Notes: a model not told the origin generated them from the letters alone. 64,000 nucleotides of DNA from Pyrus communis (GCF_963583255.1 NC_084803.1:2812621-2876620); one strand, 5' to 3'; numbered from the stretch's first letter, positions 1 through 13,610 are shown. Program-made: numbers and translations.

Positions 1-1166
1 GTCCATCATCTTTCTAATTTAATGTTATTTATGTGGAACAAATTAATTTTTTTAGCTTAAAATTTTTTATATTTAAATCTTATATATGGATAATGTGGAT
101 GAGTTTAATATCGAATGTGTAGGTATATTGTCCGCAAAATACTTTTTTTTTTTTGGTGGTAATGTGGATGACTTTGATACCAAATCTATTGGTAATGTCG
201 ATATATAGGTTTTGAAACCTATCGTGGAGGTGATGTAGATAAGATTTGCTCACCTTCGTAAGGTTTCAATTGACCATGTGTTAATGATTTTTAGGTTTTG
301 TTTTGTTTAAGAGATATTTTATTCTACCTCAACAATAGGTTTATGACCGATAAATTGTTTCTTATGTATTCAAGTATTTATGGCGGCAATTGCAACCTTT
401 CAACATTAAACCCTAACAAAGTAAATGCAACGGACATTATTAGTTACAAAAATATTTAATTTGGGTTTTCTCTAAAATACGGGCTGTTGACTGGGTCTAC
501 ATCAAAAGACTCCTTTTATTATGTGGGTATGTTTACTTGCTGAGAATATAAATTGAGATAACTCATTTGTAATCAAATATCTTAAAATTAAAATCATATC
601 AAGTAGAAAAACTAGTTAATCTTATTCTTTTTCTTTCATCTATTTCTATGTTCTCTTATTCCTTCATTCTCCAATTTTTATTAAGCAAACATAATTTTTT
701 TAACGGTAAGGCTTCGTATGTTGAACACTTGAAGGGTATTGACAGCTTGTTAGAAAAAGTACGTTAATTAAATTGTAGAACTGACTATAATACTTAATGC
801 ATGCAAAAATAGAACTCAGAAGTAAACTTTATCACAATAATTCAAGGTTTGCATATTCTCCAAATTACTATCTGAAAATCTTTGCAGCAGTGCAAAAATA
901 ACACTGATCCACAAAGAAATGCAGAAGTACTGCAAGCCTATAAACATTCAAATACTTACAAATTAAACACTTTACAAATTAAGAATCCTCACTTGCCAAT
1001 ATCATAATTAATTTCGGTTAAAAAAAAAAGGTAATTTGAAAAACAAAAACAAAAGCAAATTAAAAGAAAAGGGAAACTTATGAGAGTCACTCCAGCATTT
1101 TCACCAGATAAATACATTAATACAACCCTAGGCCTCCTCTCTTTAGCATGCATCTCCAAGTTTAGC
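1..1166. other. AT-rich spacer downstream of KCS10
   Basis: I see no gene here. The stretch is AT-rich with short homopolymer runs and no open frame resembling a known protein. The part nearest the next gene (about 850-1166) would hold the 3' UTR of the minus-strand KCS10 gene. Confidence 0.6.
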
Positions 1167-4008
1167 TTAGAGATTCACAGGGTATTTTTCAATGCAGTCA
1201 AGCCATGGATTCCTCGAGGACTTCCTAACGTGGCGCATCGACCGCCAAACGATGCTGTTGCATTTGAATCCAGAACCAAATGACAACTGCCAAACCCTAT
1301 CTCCTCTCTTCACCTTCTCTTTTGCTTCCAAATAAGCCAACTCATACCATATGCTGCTGCTCGACGTGTTTCCAAAGCGGTGTAGCGTCATCCTAGAGGC
1401 CTCCATGTTTTCCTCACTCAGCTCGAGGTTCCTCTGCAGCTCGTCGAGCACAGTCTTGCTCGCTGCATGCACACAAAAGCGCTCGAAAGCCAGCTTGAAG
1501 TCCGGAATGTAGGGTCTCTTGCGTGACGCTAAAGATAACTCCGAAGTGCCTCCCCTGGAAAACAGGTGCCTTGAAACTAATGTGGCAAAGAAGAGGAGCT
1601 GCTCAGAGAAAGGCAGCACTAACGGCCCCAATGTGGTGATGTTGGTTTTCAAGGCATCACCACCAATTTCAATTAGGTCTTTGCTGATCTTCAGCCCCTT
1701 CAATCTTTGTTCATCTTCCTCTTGGTACACGCACCTGTTGCATCACATGTTGTGGTTAGGTCAAAACCTAAAAAGGTTAATTCACACTTCACCTATCTAA
1801 TCAAATAAATTAAGGTGTATATACGTAATTTTTATTGGGGAATACCAATTTAATTATATGTTTTTAACATAGTCGAAATCAGCCAATACAATATTTACCA
1901 AATGTTGATCAAATCTTTATGATATATGAATATTATAAATTGGTACCCGATACCATACATTTCTTTCTTAGTACGTCCAAAAGCGGATTCCTCTCCTTTT
2001 GTAATGTCATCTAATTCTTACCCAAAAATGATTAATATATTGAACCAAAATATTATCTGTCATGATTAATATATTGAACCAAAATATTATCTGTCATGGG
2101 CCAAGTTCAAGTTCAACCACACCTGTTAATGCTAGTGCATGGACCACTTTTGTGACATGCAGATCCAAATCTCTAAACCTCTATCATTTTTTAGGACGAA
2201 AGATTAATTAGTTTATGGGACTTGGGTCTCAAATTTCAAAGCTTCTATTAAAATGTATTATGACTTGTGATGCAAGTGTAAAAACAAATTAATCAGAGCA
2301 AGACAAATAAATTTGATAAACCTGAAACTCCGATCATCAGCGCCTTTATGTGTCCGAACAATGTGTTCCAGCCGGTACTTGGCACGGTGATAATCGCGGC
2401 GGCGATTGGACAGCAACACAGCGGAGCATCCCATTCTAAAAAAGCAATTCGGAATGAGCATGGACCTGTCATTACCAGGGTACCAATTATACCCCACACT
2501 CTCAGTACTCACCACAACAGCATAATTATTAGGGTTGGCTTGAAGCATGTCTCTAGCCAGATCAACGGCTATGATTCCGGCACTGCACCCCATTCCACCC
2601 AAATTGTAGCTCAAAATGTTGCCTCTCATTTTGTAGTGATTTATGATCATTGCAGACAATGAGGGTGTGGGATTGAAGATGCTACAATTTACTACTAGGA
2701 CTCCTACGTCCTTCGGACGGACCCTAGTCTTTTCAAAGAGCTCGTCGAGTGCCCCAAACATGACCATTGAGGCCTCAGCTCGGCCTTCTTTCATGGTTGC
2801 CGTGTTTTCAGTCGACATGATAACGGATTTTGGGATGCAGGTCTCGTCTCCTAAGCCTGATGAATTTAGAATTCTCTTTTGGAATTCTAGGCTCGCCTCG
2901 TCGAATTTGCCCGATTTTCTTGCTACCTCTATGAATTGTTCCTTAGAGACCTAATTAAGAATATCACAAAGTAACATGTACTCACAAATTACTTTCATTT
3001 GCAGTAATAAATAAATTGCGCGCATCCCCCTTAATTGCAATTCAATCATTTAATTTGAGATTACTTTCCAATTTACAAATGACCAAGGACATAAAAAAAA
3101 CACCATATATCCCGTGTATTTCTTTTGAAATATATAGCTACCAGCTAGAGAACACAATAGATTCATCTCAACTACAATTACAAAACGCATTTTTTTTTTA
3201 AATTTATTAAGGAAAAAAATAAGCTAATTATGGAAATAAAAGTTAAATATTCTGACAGGTGTAGCGAAATTTAGTATTTGCTTTAATTATTAGAGATTTA
3301 AAGTTCAAGTCTCGTGAATATGTCAAATGAAGAAAAATCAAATCCAAAAATGTTTTCCCATATCAAAAAACAAGTTAAACCAAAAAACATAAGATCAACA
3401 AAAAAAAAACACAAATACAAGAATGTTTCAATTAATGATTATAACTTGTCACCATACATAATCAACAAAACCATGAAAGATTAGATGTTGAAATTAAGTC
3501 GTCAAAGTCATATATTATATACACATACATGGAAAACCAATGCAAATAAGTCATTGAAAAAGTTACCAATTAATCCATTAATTAAATAAAAACCTACCTT
3601 AAGATCGTCATTAGGCCGAAAACAAGCGAAATCAACGAGGTAGATGGATCGAGGGCGTGACATGAAGTAAACAGACAAAGTGAACACAAAAACACCAAAG
3701 AACCCTAGCACGGTTGCTAGGTCATAACGTGCATCATCCCAAAGCTTCTTCCACAGCTCCTCCCTACTCAAACTTCCCACCTCAGCACTAAAAACCAGCA
3801 CAAGCACAGGGATGGTAGCCAAGTATATGGCATGGTTGATGAGGTGGTGGTACCCCAACTTCACATATTTTAGGTTTACGGAATGTAAAAAGTCCGGCAG
3901 CCGCCTGCGCACTCTAACGGAGAACGTGAGGGAGCCAGCATTGGGGCCGGACGACTCAACCCCACGGTTGACGATCTCGGTGGACAGGAGATCTTGCTCA
4001 CTGGCCAT
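1167..4008 (-). CDS. KCS10: 3-ketoacyl-CoA synthase, KCS10/FIDDLEHEAD type, 3 exons
   Basis: This is the condensing enzyme of the ER fatty-acid elongase, joining malonyl-CoA to a long-chain acyl-CoA. The FIDDLEHEAD member acts in the epidermis, and its loss causes organ fusion. Exons (minus) are 4008-3598, 2950-2322 and 1734-1167, totalling 1608 bp or 535 residues, a normal family length. The start codon lies in a CCACCATGGC context; an in-frame ATG at 4026 is possible but weaker. Two N-terminal membrane segments (about 58-80 and 100-120) precede the FAE1-type domain. The catalytic triad is present: Cys259 in GMGCSAG, His465 and Asn469 in LHRFGNTSS. The N-terminal block [13 protein letters not shown] and the overall sequence match FIDDLEHEAD better than wax-type KCS6, judged from memory. 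A TATATATAT stretch near 4070 may be the TATA box. Exon 1 has a dead copy at 27450-27860. Confidence 0.95.
2028..2098. repeat. 34-bp tandem duplication in KCS10 intron 2
   Basis: Two perfect head-to-tail copies of a 34-bp AT-rich unit (2028-2061 and 2062-2095) lie inside the second intron. The third copy begins with only ATG. It looks like a recent replication-slippage duplication. Confidence 0.9.
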
Positions 4009-7000
4009 GGTGGGTGGGATTGGCATGGACTGGATTGGATTGGATTGTGAGAGAGATGAAAGGAGTGTTAATATATATATGAGCATCAAAAGTGGTGGGT
4101 GGAAAATAGTTAATGCAAACACCAACTAGAACCAACTCGAACAACCATTAGTTGAGAGCTTTTAAGAGTTTTGAATTCCTTTTTCTTTTTTTCTTTTTTT
4201 TCTTTTTTACAATAATGGAATGGAATTTTTGGGGTGTGCAATTCCAAGTTTTCTTCTTCTTGGTTTTCTCTATTTTGTAAAAAAATTTGATAAGCTCTCT
4301 TTTTTTTTTTTTTTGGTGAACATGGAAAATTAATTGGTTCTGGTTATGGATGATGCGAGTGATAGTGTCACACACTTTGTTCTGTTTCTTGTGAATATGA
4401 ATGAGTCCAAAGCAAAGGAAACTTAAAGAAGGTAGTTGAGGGAAGGGGGCGTTTGCCCTTCAAGGCCATTAGCTGGCTTCACCAAAGGAGATGCTTTTAA
4501 GTGTACCGGTAATCAGGTCGTGTTCTCGGTACATCGAAAAATCTTTTCAAAGAAGAGGCTTGTTATTTTATTCATCTACCACGGTCATCACCATTTAATT
4601 ATATTTATTTGTGGTACAAGAAGTTAATGGAATGCTTAATTAGTGAAGTCCTCTTTACAACTGTTAATATCGATGGGAAAAATCACAGAAAATGACTCTT
4701 CATGTATCACTTGTTAATGTCGAGACTCGAGTGTAATATTAATAATAGTCAGATGCAATAACAGTTTAGTATGGAGAATTGCATCTTCAAAATGTAGTTT
4801 TAAGACGCTTATTCGTGAAGAATTCAATTACTAGACTCGACAAAAAAAGAAGAAGAAGAGGAATATGGATTAAGTTTGCTGAAGATGCTCATTCGGTTGG
4901 ATAACTCACTTGTTCTTCCTTCAAATGGGGCAACGATATTAATGTGTTGATCAAAATTCTTTGGTGCTGCGTCTCAATCTGTATTTAATATTGGTAGTCA
5001 ATGAGGAAAGTCGGCAGGTCATTTCATACATTAGCAAAGTTCTACCTTAAAAACACTTTGAGTGATATCATCACGTTATTATTTGGTGTTATTAAGTTAC
5101 GTGTTGCAATATAAATTGACAGAGAATTTATTTGAAAGTGATTGTCTCATTATTATGTGATATTAATAATTTATTCATGTTATTACAGGTGAATCTATTT
5201 ATTAACACTATATTCTAAGTCCAAAACATATTAAACATGTCATCCATCCATGTTGTAACATTTAGATTAATAACTTGACGTGGAGGTGTGATTTCACATC
5301 AAACAATTTCTCATATTTTACGTAGTATTAATATATAAACCACATTATAATACAAGTTGACCGTAATACCAGGACTATGTAATTGGGGGATAATCACAAC
5401 GAAGACTCCGAATTATGACTTGTCTTGAATGCTAGAACTAACACTAACTGTTGGAAGTTTCCCTACCGTCAACCTCTATTACGTATGGGACCTTTGCACA
5501 ACCAGAAGTTCCATTATTACAACCCTAATACAAATCACGTTATCCATTATTATTGAGGGTAAAATTACAAAAGTTGTAAAGTTAGTAAAATAAATAAAAA
5601 TTTAAGATGACAACAGAGAAACCATGGCCTTGGCAGAATCTGGTCCGTGATTATTCACACTAGGTATTATTTCCACTGGAGAAACAAGCTTCACAAACTC
5701 TCTGAGTTCTGTAAAGCTGGAATGCTCGCTGTATGGCACCTCATACCTGCAGTGCAAGAGGAGAAAGCGGGAGTGCGAGAATCACTACTCTATAATGTTT
5801 GATATGGTCAAAAGTTTCATCGAAGGCAATTTAGTATTGTAGCAGAGGAGGAAATGTCACCTTATAACGGTACCCTGCTGTGATCTTCTTCCCGGGGACT
5901 TCTTCTTTCCTTTACCAAAAGTCCAACCAGTTGGAGAGAAAGCAACGATAAGGCTGAATCGACTCTGCGAGTTAAAGAACAAAGGAACTAGTTAAGCACT
6001 TCGAAACTTCAGTCTTGCCCTTGGCCTAATATGAAGTGGAATTCGAGTCCATGGAAAGGATAGCTTAATCGAGAAATGTAAGTTCATGATACGATGCTAC
6101 TTCGCAAATCTCAGAGAGTCAGAAATTTCATTATATATCTACATGAGTTACATTATTCTTCGAAAACACATTTCTCTGGATATGTCTACATACCAAGTAA
6201 CATAATAAGGAAAAGGGTAAATCCCTCACCGAATATTGATTGGAAATATGCTTCAGTCGCTTGAAGCTTGCGAGTGTCCACATAGGGACCACATGGATAT
6301 GGCTTTCCTGTTCGTTTAATGTAAACCACTGCATATCTTCTTCAGGAAAATCCAAGCATTTTAAAGTATGCAGCTTTCCTGCATTAACATAAATCTTTTT
6401 CCGGAGCACACGAGCAACCTCCAAAAAAAGTCGTTCCTTTCCTGTTGCAAAATGGAGATAAAACATATGGATGGGAAGAGAGAAATAAATGAGCTGGGGG
6501 TTAAAGAGATAGCAGAAAGGAAATGAAATGACCACTTTATGGAGTAATCCAATGATATAGAGCAACACATTGGAATCGATATGTAAAAGCAAAAGGGAGA
6601 TAGAAACGAGATAAGCAATGAACTCTACCAATAGTGTAGCTGCCGATCAGAAATAGAGTTTTAGGGTTGAAAGTTTCAGCTTGAATGGCATCAATGACGA
6701 ACTGTATTACAGCCTCCTGCTTTGGAAAATCATACTGCAAAACATAATGAAATGAGAGTAAACGTCACTTCACTTCTAAATTTGTATTATGCAGTGTATA
6801 CTTTCCAACAACAAAATGATGAGCAATCTATTTTCTAAGGGGTTAAAGGAAAGACATGAACTTCATAACATATGCCGTATTCTATGTGTCAGGCTCACCT
6901 GTGGTTTACAATAAGTGGTATCAAGGATGAGAGTATGGATAGAAAATGTTTGCAAAAAAGACATGCTTGCTGCGCTGTCGCTATAGCGAAAGTCCCCTGT

Positions 7001-8332
7001 ATGCAGAACAGCCTAGATACACATGGAATCGGGACCGTTATCCAACAAACATAGAAAAGAAAACAAGAATACTATGGAGTGAGGTTAGAAGGTAAGTTTG
7101 GACCGCACCTTACCGTCGGGTGGTTCGAAAAGTATAATTATCGAACCAGGACAGTGGTTTGCATCCAAGCAGGTCACATTAATACCAGAAATATTCATCT
7201 TTTGGTTGACAGGTACAACCTGTATACTGTCCCATGGAATGCCAATCTTCATATTTACAAGCTTAGCTGTGATGGAGGAGCAATAAATCTTTCCGTGACA
7301 GAAGGACTTCGTTAGACCTTGATAATCTGCAGTAACAATTGCAATCATATCAAATCAGATAACTTTGACCCAAAAATGTCTGCAAATAACTAGCCCTATG
7401 TAGTAGCTGCCATCATTCCAAATGGGGTACATTTCCGGACTAACATCATTCCAAATGAGGTACGTTTCCGGACTAACAAGCAAGATTAAATACAAGTTTT
7501 AAAAGGAAAAAGAAAAAGCATTCTTACGATCCATATGAAAGTGAGTTAGAAACCAATGCGAACAATCCCGTCTAAGATATTTGAAAGCGTCCTGCAAATG
7601 GGAACAAATGAACTTGTCAGAAAATCAGCCTCAGGCTTATAAATGAAGAGGATGAAAACACCATAACTTATCCTAAAGCTGAAGAGCAATACATACTAAA
7701 AAGTGTAGTACACAGTGACATTCACAATCGCTTGCAAGGTCACTTACCACTCGAAATGGTGTTCCTGGTATGCAACACCACGAGGGAATATCCCTGAGTT
7801 TCCGATTTGTGGCATTATTGTTTTCCACACCACGTTTCTGACCAGAACGTGGCACCCGTTTTTCTACCCTTCGCTGTTCTCTAGAGGTGGTGCAAACTTG
7901 CTTCCTAGCAGTTCCAAATCCCGGGAAGTAATCTGTGATCAATTTGTTTGCAGCTGTTTTACTAACATCATTAACTGGTGCTTCTGAAGTATCATTGGGC
8001 ATATCGACTCCATTGGCTCTCCTTTTTCTTGGTTGTGCTTCAGTTGAACTACTAGTAGTAGTAGTGGCACCTTCTCTAAGTTGAGCAAGGGCATGCACAA
8101 TCTTCTTCCGCGGACCAAGTGCAGTAATGCCTATGCTAAACAAATCCTTCACAGCAAATAAAAATCAACAAGAAAGAGTAATTCAATCAAAATCCAAATC
8201 AAGTAACCAAAAGGGTGAGTTAATAGGCAGACATATCCTACATTCTATACCTCTTCTGTGAGCCATTGTAGAGTGTCCCAATCAATCTCTTCTCGAACAA
8301 AAACATCCTTGTACTTCTCTAATCCCAGGCTG
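3100..8332. repeat. Parent segment A1 of the local segmental duplication
   Basis: This block, from KCS10 intron 1 through SNM1 exon 2, is repeated collinearly and in the same orientation at 26961-33123. Similarity covers introns and spacers as well as exons, so the copy arose from DNA, not mRNA. Homology begins near the shared ACACCATATA and stops inside SNM1 exon 2 at the CTG at 8330-8332. The genes here are intact, so this is taken as the parental copy. Confidence 0.93.
4009..5601. other. Spacer between KCS10 promoter and SNM1 3' end
   Basis: No gene is visible. The first 100-400 bp are the KCS10 promoter and 5' UTR, with long T-rich tracts at 4180-4215 and 4300-4315. The remainder is AT-rich unique sequence leading to the SNM1 stop codon. 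The whole spacer is retained in the duplicate at 27861-29446. Confidence 0.6.
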
Positions 8333-9155
8333 CGCAGCCACTCAAGAACTTGCCCGGAATTTTGATGCCCCCTTTCCTCATCAGGACACGGAGCCTGCTC
8401 CAAGAAAAACACCCCACACTACCACAATCAGCATTCACAATCAATAGCCAAAATCTTCAAAAAGATTAATACTTTATACTTACGTCTTGAGCTTGAACTT
8501 CCTCTTCGTCAAGACACTCATTGCTATGGACCTGCCTCTCTTCGTCGCTCAAATCCGAAATGTCAGCCCCACACAGAGGACACAGCACCAAACCCCCATT
8601 TTCGTCCTCCACAATTCCAAACCCTTCCTCCATTCCATTGACGCCAACACTCTCTCCTCCTCCTGCTCGATTGCACAGCTTCAGCAGCACATCGAGCTCC
8701 TCAAAATCCTGGCTTTCGCCATCACCCGAACCGAAATCCCAATCGGGTCGAGGCTTGATTAACCTAGATTCGATTGAATTGCACAGATACCCCCCTTTTG
8801 ATTTCAACCCCTTTTCGTTTTCCTTTTCCTCGTCAACGCACGCAGAAGAAGAAGCGAGACCGCCACCGTCGAGGGTCCCGCAATCGAAGCTTGTGGGTAT
8901 CGAATCCAAGCTGCACTCGAAAATCGAGGATTTGAAACCCTGGGTCTGCTCCAAAGTCGAGTCTTTGCTGCCGAAACAATTGGGGGGAATGTTCTCCTTG
9001 CCGCGATAGATGGGTTTGGAGCGCTTCTGCTTTTTGGAAGGCTTGGGAGCTGTGGCTGTTTGGGTGAGTGGGATCTGAAAGTCGTCGTCGTCAGCGGCGG
9101 CGGCGATCATTGAGTTGAATCTGGTGGAAGAGAAAGGCTGGGACTTTGAGGACAT
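5602..9155 (-). CDS. SNM1: SNM1/PSO2-type DNA cross-link repair exonuclease, 10 exons
   Basis: This is a nuclear 5'-3' exonuclease of the metallo-beta-lactamase/beta-CASP family, involved in interstrand cross-link and oxidative damage repair. Exons (minus) are 9155-8484, 8394-8251, 8146-7748, 7591-7528, 7326-7109, 7012-6899, 6734-6629, 6441-6230, 5964-5861 and 5746-5602, giving 2178 bp or 725 residues. Exon 1 carries a UBZ4 ubiquitin-binding zinc finger (C192, C195, H210, C214). Exon 2 encodes a SAM-like helical segment. Exon 4 and the first bases of exon 5 supply the metal-binding HFHMDH at 422-427. Exon 5 has DANHCPG and exon 6 has HTGDF; the beta-CASP region follows to the C-terminus. All motifs look intact. 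It shares a promoter region with the plus-strand dehydrogenase. A decayed copy lies at 29447-33123. Confidence 0.95.
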
Positions 9156-9597
9156 GTTTTGCTCCTCTTCTCCGTTGAGTATTCTGTGCCGATCACTGCT
9201 CTCACTCCGTCGAGAGTATGAGTGGTTCTCTGTAATCTGCCAGTGAATGTAATGTGGAAGCAGAAAAGCTGAAGAGGAATTACTTTTGGGGGGAGCAATT
9301 TGAAATTTGTTTGGAGAAACGGAAATGGGAGGGAAAAGCAAGCAAATTTGGGTCAAAAGCTATTATTGGGCCCAGCAGAAAAGCCCAATTTAATTTTTGA
9401 GCTAAGCCCAAACCAAAGCCCAAGCTTCTGTTGGGCAGATTGGCGGGTCTAACCGTCAGCTAGATTCCTCCGGTTTTCCATCTCACTCCCACCGTAAATT
9501 TCTGTCCACCTTCTTTGCTGACTATCTCACACAGTGACACTTCCACTCTCCCATCCTCGTTGCCTTCACCTCCACGGATCGCCGCCATCTTCCTGCC
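9156..9597. promoter_or_regulatory. Bidirectional promoter with TGGGC/GCCCA elements
   Basis: Only 442 bp separate the divergent start codons of SNM1 and the dehydrogenase. Within 9367-9437 there are at least five TGGGC or GCCCA cores: TGGGCCC at 9367, GCCCA near 9383, 9406 and 9418, and TTGGGC near 9431. These resemble site II elements bound by TCP factors in plant housekeeping and cell-cycle promoters. I see no clear TATA box. Co-regulation is an inference. Confidence 0.6.
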
Positions 9598-12500
9598 ATG
9601 TCAGGCGACGAAAAATGGTGCGTGGTCACCGGAGGCCGAGGCTTCGCGGCGCGCCACTTGGTCCAGATGCTGATCCGATACGATTTGTTCCGGGTCAGAA
9701 TCGCCGACCTCGGCTCCACCGTTGATCTAGAACCTTCCGAAGAAAACAGCATTCTAGCCGAAGCCCTGAGCACCGGTCGCGCCCAGTACGTGTCCCTCGA
9801 CCTCCGCAGCAAGAGCCAAGTTCTTCAAGGTCAGCTTTCTTTCTCTCTCAGTCTTGAGTTTGCATCAATGGCGGCTGATTTGGTGTGCGTGATTTGATTT
9901 TCTGCGTTATGCATTCAATCTTGTAGCGTTACAAGGCGTGGAGGTTGTGTTCCACATGGCGGCTCCAAATTCGTCCATCAACAATTACAAGCTCCACCAC
10001 TCGGTCAATGTAGAAGGTATACAATCCGAATTGTGCTTTTTTTGCTTCTTGTTTTTGATAAGTTCAGTTTTTAGTTTAGTAAATAATTTCGTAGTTCGGG
10101 TTTAATCAATGGATATGATTGATGCTTGATCCTTGGGGTTCTTTTGGGGTTTTATGCAAAGTTTTATTTTTTTTCTTTTGAAACTATGCTTTGATTTTGT
10201 TCAGGAACTCAGAATGTGATTGATGCTTGTACTGAGTTCAAAGTAAAGAGACTAATCTATACTAGCTCCCCGAGTGTTGTTTTCGATGGGATTCATGGGA
10301 TTATTGACGGGGATGAGTCTTTGCCATATCCACCTAAGGTACTAGTATTTCCTAATGTATTTACAGTGATGCAAGAATGTGTGTGGATGCAATTTTAATT
10401 ACGGAATTGTTGCACGTTGTAACTTATTTCAGCACAATGATTTCTATTCTGCAACGAAAGCCCAAGGAGAAGAATTGGTCATCAAGGCAAATGGTGTTAA
10501 GGGGCTTCTCACCTGTTGCATTCGCCCTAGCAGCATTTTTGGACCTGGTGATAGGTTGCTGGTTCCGTCATTGGTTGTTGCCGCCAGGGCAGGGATATCC
10601 AAGGTAAGGAAGTTGGTGGTCCCAGTTACTTTAGTCTTGCATCTCCCTTACGCCATTATCAGCTAAGTCCTTTCACGATATATGATGCTCATTGTTTTCT
10701 CCTCCTTATTTCAATTGAACAGTTCATCATTGGTGATGGCAACAACATTTATGATTTCACATATGTTGAAAATGTGGCGCACGCGCATATATGTGCAGAG
10801 CGAGCTCTTGCATCAGAAGGGACAGTTGCAGATAAAGCTGCAGGGCAGGTACCAATATATTATTAAGTTTTTTGACACCTGAGATAAATACAAGATAGGG
10901 TGGGTGGTGTTAAGTATAAATGTATAATAGATGATGAAATAAAGAGAGGATTGAATTATTCAACCGCCATGATTTATTTAGTACCACAAGAAAGATTTAT
11001 TGGATACTGGTTTGATACATGTTCTGAAGTTCACGGGAGACTTAAGCTTTCTGGGGAAATAAACTTTCAAAGTTGCATTGAATAATCTGACAGTACATGT
11101 AATATAAACTGATGTTAAGAGAAGAAAAACAAATATAAAAGCATCCTTTCTACTGAGTCATTCCTTCACATTTTGATACCTTAGATTTGCTCTAAAACAT
11201 GGGATAGTCATGCTTTTGAAACTTACTTTGCATGTCTGATTGATGTCAAGCTAAACTATATGGAGACAGATTGCGGCATTTCTAGCTAAAAGCCTAAAAT
11301 AGTACTGCTTTTGCAGGCATATTTTATAACCAATATGGAACCTATCAAGTTTTGGGAGTTTGTTTCACTTATTGTAGAAGGTCTTGGCTATGAAAGGTAA
11401 TTCCTTTTCGTAATCCTTTCATTTTAAGGAGACCTTAAATGTAATCACTGTACTCCTCAATGCCTAATATAGTGATTGTTCAATGTCCATTCTCTTTTGT
11501 TTTCCCTGAATGAATGTCGTTTGCAGGCCAAGAATAAAAATCCCTGCCTTTGTTGTGATGCCAATTGCACATATGGTGGAGTTGACATATAAGCTGTTAG
11601 GCCCATATGGGATGAAGCTTCCACAGTTGACGCCTTCGAGAATTAGACTCCTCTCTTGCACCCGATCTTTTAAGTGTTCGAAAGCACAGGATCGAATCAG
11701 CTACACACCCATCGTATCACTTCAGGTTCAGTATTTTTTCATAAAAAGAGTGATAAGTCCTTTGTTTAATAACTTAATACAAGAGAGTTGCACTTAGCAC
11801 TCCAGTTGGCAGAGCATACAACATTTATATTTTTCTCTTTCAAACCTTCGCGCCTTGAACATTTGAACCTGTGATTAGGATGTTGTTTGTGCTATATACA
11901 AATACAGAATGTGTGTAGTTAAACTTATATCTCTTATTGGTGAGCACTTAGGAATTAAAAAGGTCTAAGCACTCTTATCGTGTCATTGTACATTTTGTGT
12001 TCAAATTCTAGATAAGGTGCTTTCTTGTGACACAGTGCTATTTACTTTCTTCAGGATGGTCTGAAGAGGACAATTGATGCATACCCACATTTGAGGGCTG
12101 AACATCGACCGAAAAGAGAAGGACCATCTAAAGCGTCAATATATCTTGGAAGTGGAAGGGGTACGAATCCTCAGTTTCTACTCATCTTACTTTGATGTTT
12201 CTTATATGTTAACTAAAATCAGGCATAATGACATCCTTATGATTGACTCAGTATGTGCGAAATAACAGTATATGTGCACTTATGTATTGCACTTGTGGTT
12301 TTGACAGTAGCTGACACATTACTCTGGAAGGATAAAAAACAGACGTTGAAGGCGTTAATTGTTTTGATTGCAATCTACTACAACTTGATTGTACCTGAAT
12401 CTACAATTATTACTATGCTTTCAAAGGTTCTCCTGGTAGCTTCAGTATTTGTGTTCACTCATGCTGGTTTACCTGAAAAGATGTATGGTCTATGCCCTTC

Positions 12501-13610
12501 TTGTATTCATATTCATTAGCTTCTCTGTTTGAAAACTGCTGTTTTCCTCAGCTTTCATTATTAAGTGAAACTGACTACTAACTACAAACAAAATTTCACT
12601 GCTCCAGATTAGGATACAAAATTGAAAAGCTTCAGTCATCAGATTTCCGCTTATCAGAAGAGACGTCGCAACAAATTGCCAAGTCTCTGGCTTCATTATG
12701 GAATGCATCTGTTAAAACTTTGAAATCTCTTGCCAAGGGATATGACGGGATATTGTTCCTTAAGGTATTTCTCTGCCGTTCCCATCTTCTTTTGTGCTTC
12801 CAGCTGTATATTATTTTCACGGAAGAGGTGCAGAATGCACATGCTAGTAAGTTATAGAGTTGCATCTCGCTTCCTTTGTTCTCTTATTTTCTGACGTTTA
12901 CTTTATATTTACTGGTGATGTTGTAGGTTGTTCTCACCCTATTGGTTCTTAGCTTCCTTGGAGCGTTTTCACTTCAGAACTTATATGTTATAGGTATCTC
13001 TCCTCCATTTCACGCACTCACAGAATTCAAGGCATCGGGAGTTCATTTGAACTTTGAATAATATTAAGGTCTGACATTCTGAAAGTCTGTCCAATTTTAT
13101 ATAGAAAATCATTAAAATTCATGCACAAAATGGTAGGAACTTTGGGAGTCTGAAAAATTGGTTTGGGTAATTAATGAACAAACCAATGTTTAGGACATTT
13201 AATTTATAGTATTTAAATTTCTTCCAATTTCCTGCTTTTGGAAGAAACTGTTGGAACTAGTCTCAGCCTCTCAGCTTCATATGGTGTAAATTTTAAAGAA
13301 CCCATCATTTGATATTCTTACACCCTATATTTCAGCCGCGTACGGACTTGATTGGATTGGTGACGGGGTTGGACCGGCATTACTCATTCTTTTAGTAGTT
13401 GCATCAATAAGTTCGATTTTGCCCCACCTTGACCCTTAGTTTCTTTGTTCTCTTATTGTTCCAGGAGTTCCCGCAGCCTTCATAGTTTTCTACGTGTACG
13501 AGAAGGAGGAGCAAAAAATTGATGACATGGTCCTAGAAGCTCTCTCTCGTGGACGTAAATTGAAATCTGATGTTGTCAAAAAGTTCTGTACATCCAAGAA
13601 GATTGAGTGA
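9598..13610 (+). CDS. 3BETAHSD/D2: 3beta-hydroxysteroid dehydrogenase/C4-decarboxylase with reticulon domain, 12 exons
   Basis: This ER enzyme oxidises the 3-hydroxyl and removes the C4 carboxyl of 4-carboxysterols in phytosterol synthesis. Exons are 9598-9829, 9927-10016, 10205-10338, 10433-10603, 10723-10848, 11317-11396, 11527-11725, 12055-12160, 12308-12482, 12608-12764, 12927-12993 and 13465-13610, giving 1683 bp or 560 residues. The N-terminus has the Rossmann motif TGGRGFAA (11-18). The short-chain dehydrogenase pair YSATK has Tyr157 and Lys161. From about residue 380 a reticulon domain begins (VADTLLWKDKKQT) with two long hydrophobic hairpins, which shape and anchor the protein in tubular ER. 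This fusion and length fit the reticulon-containing member of the family. The last exon is duplicated and dead at 33530-33674. Confidence 0.95.

Noticed and set aside
4009..4026. Alternative upstream start (MPIPPT...) for KCS10
   Set aside because: The ATG at 4008 has a much better context and fits the recalled FIDDLEHEAD N-terminus; the upstream ATG remains possible but second choice.
7079..7315. Plus-strand frames opposite SNM1 (also 32114-32350 in the copy)
   Set aside because: They mirror the metallo-beta-lactamase exon; their conservation between blocks reflects the duplication, not selection on the plus strand.
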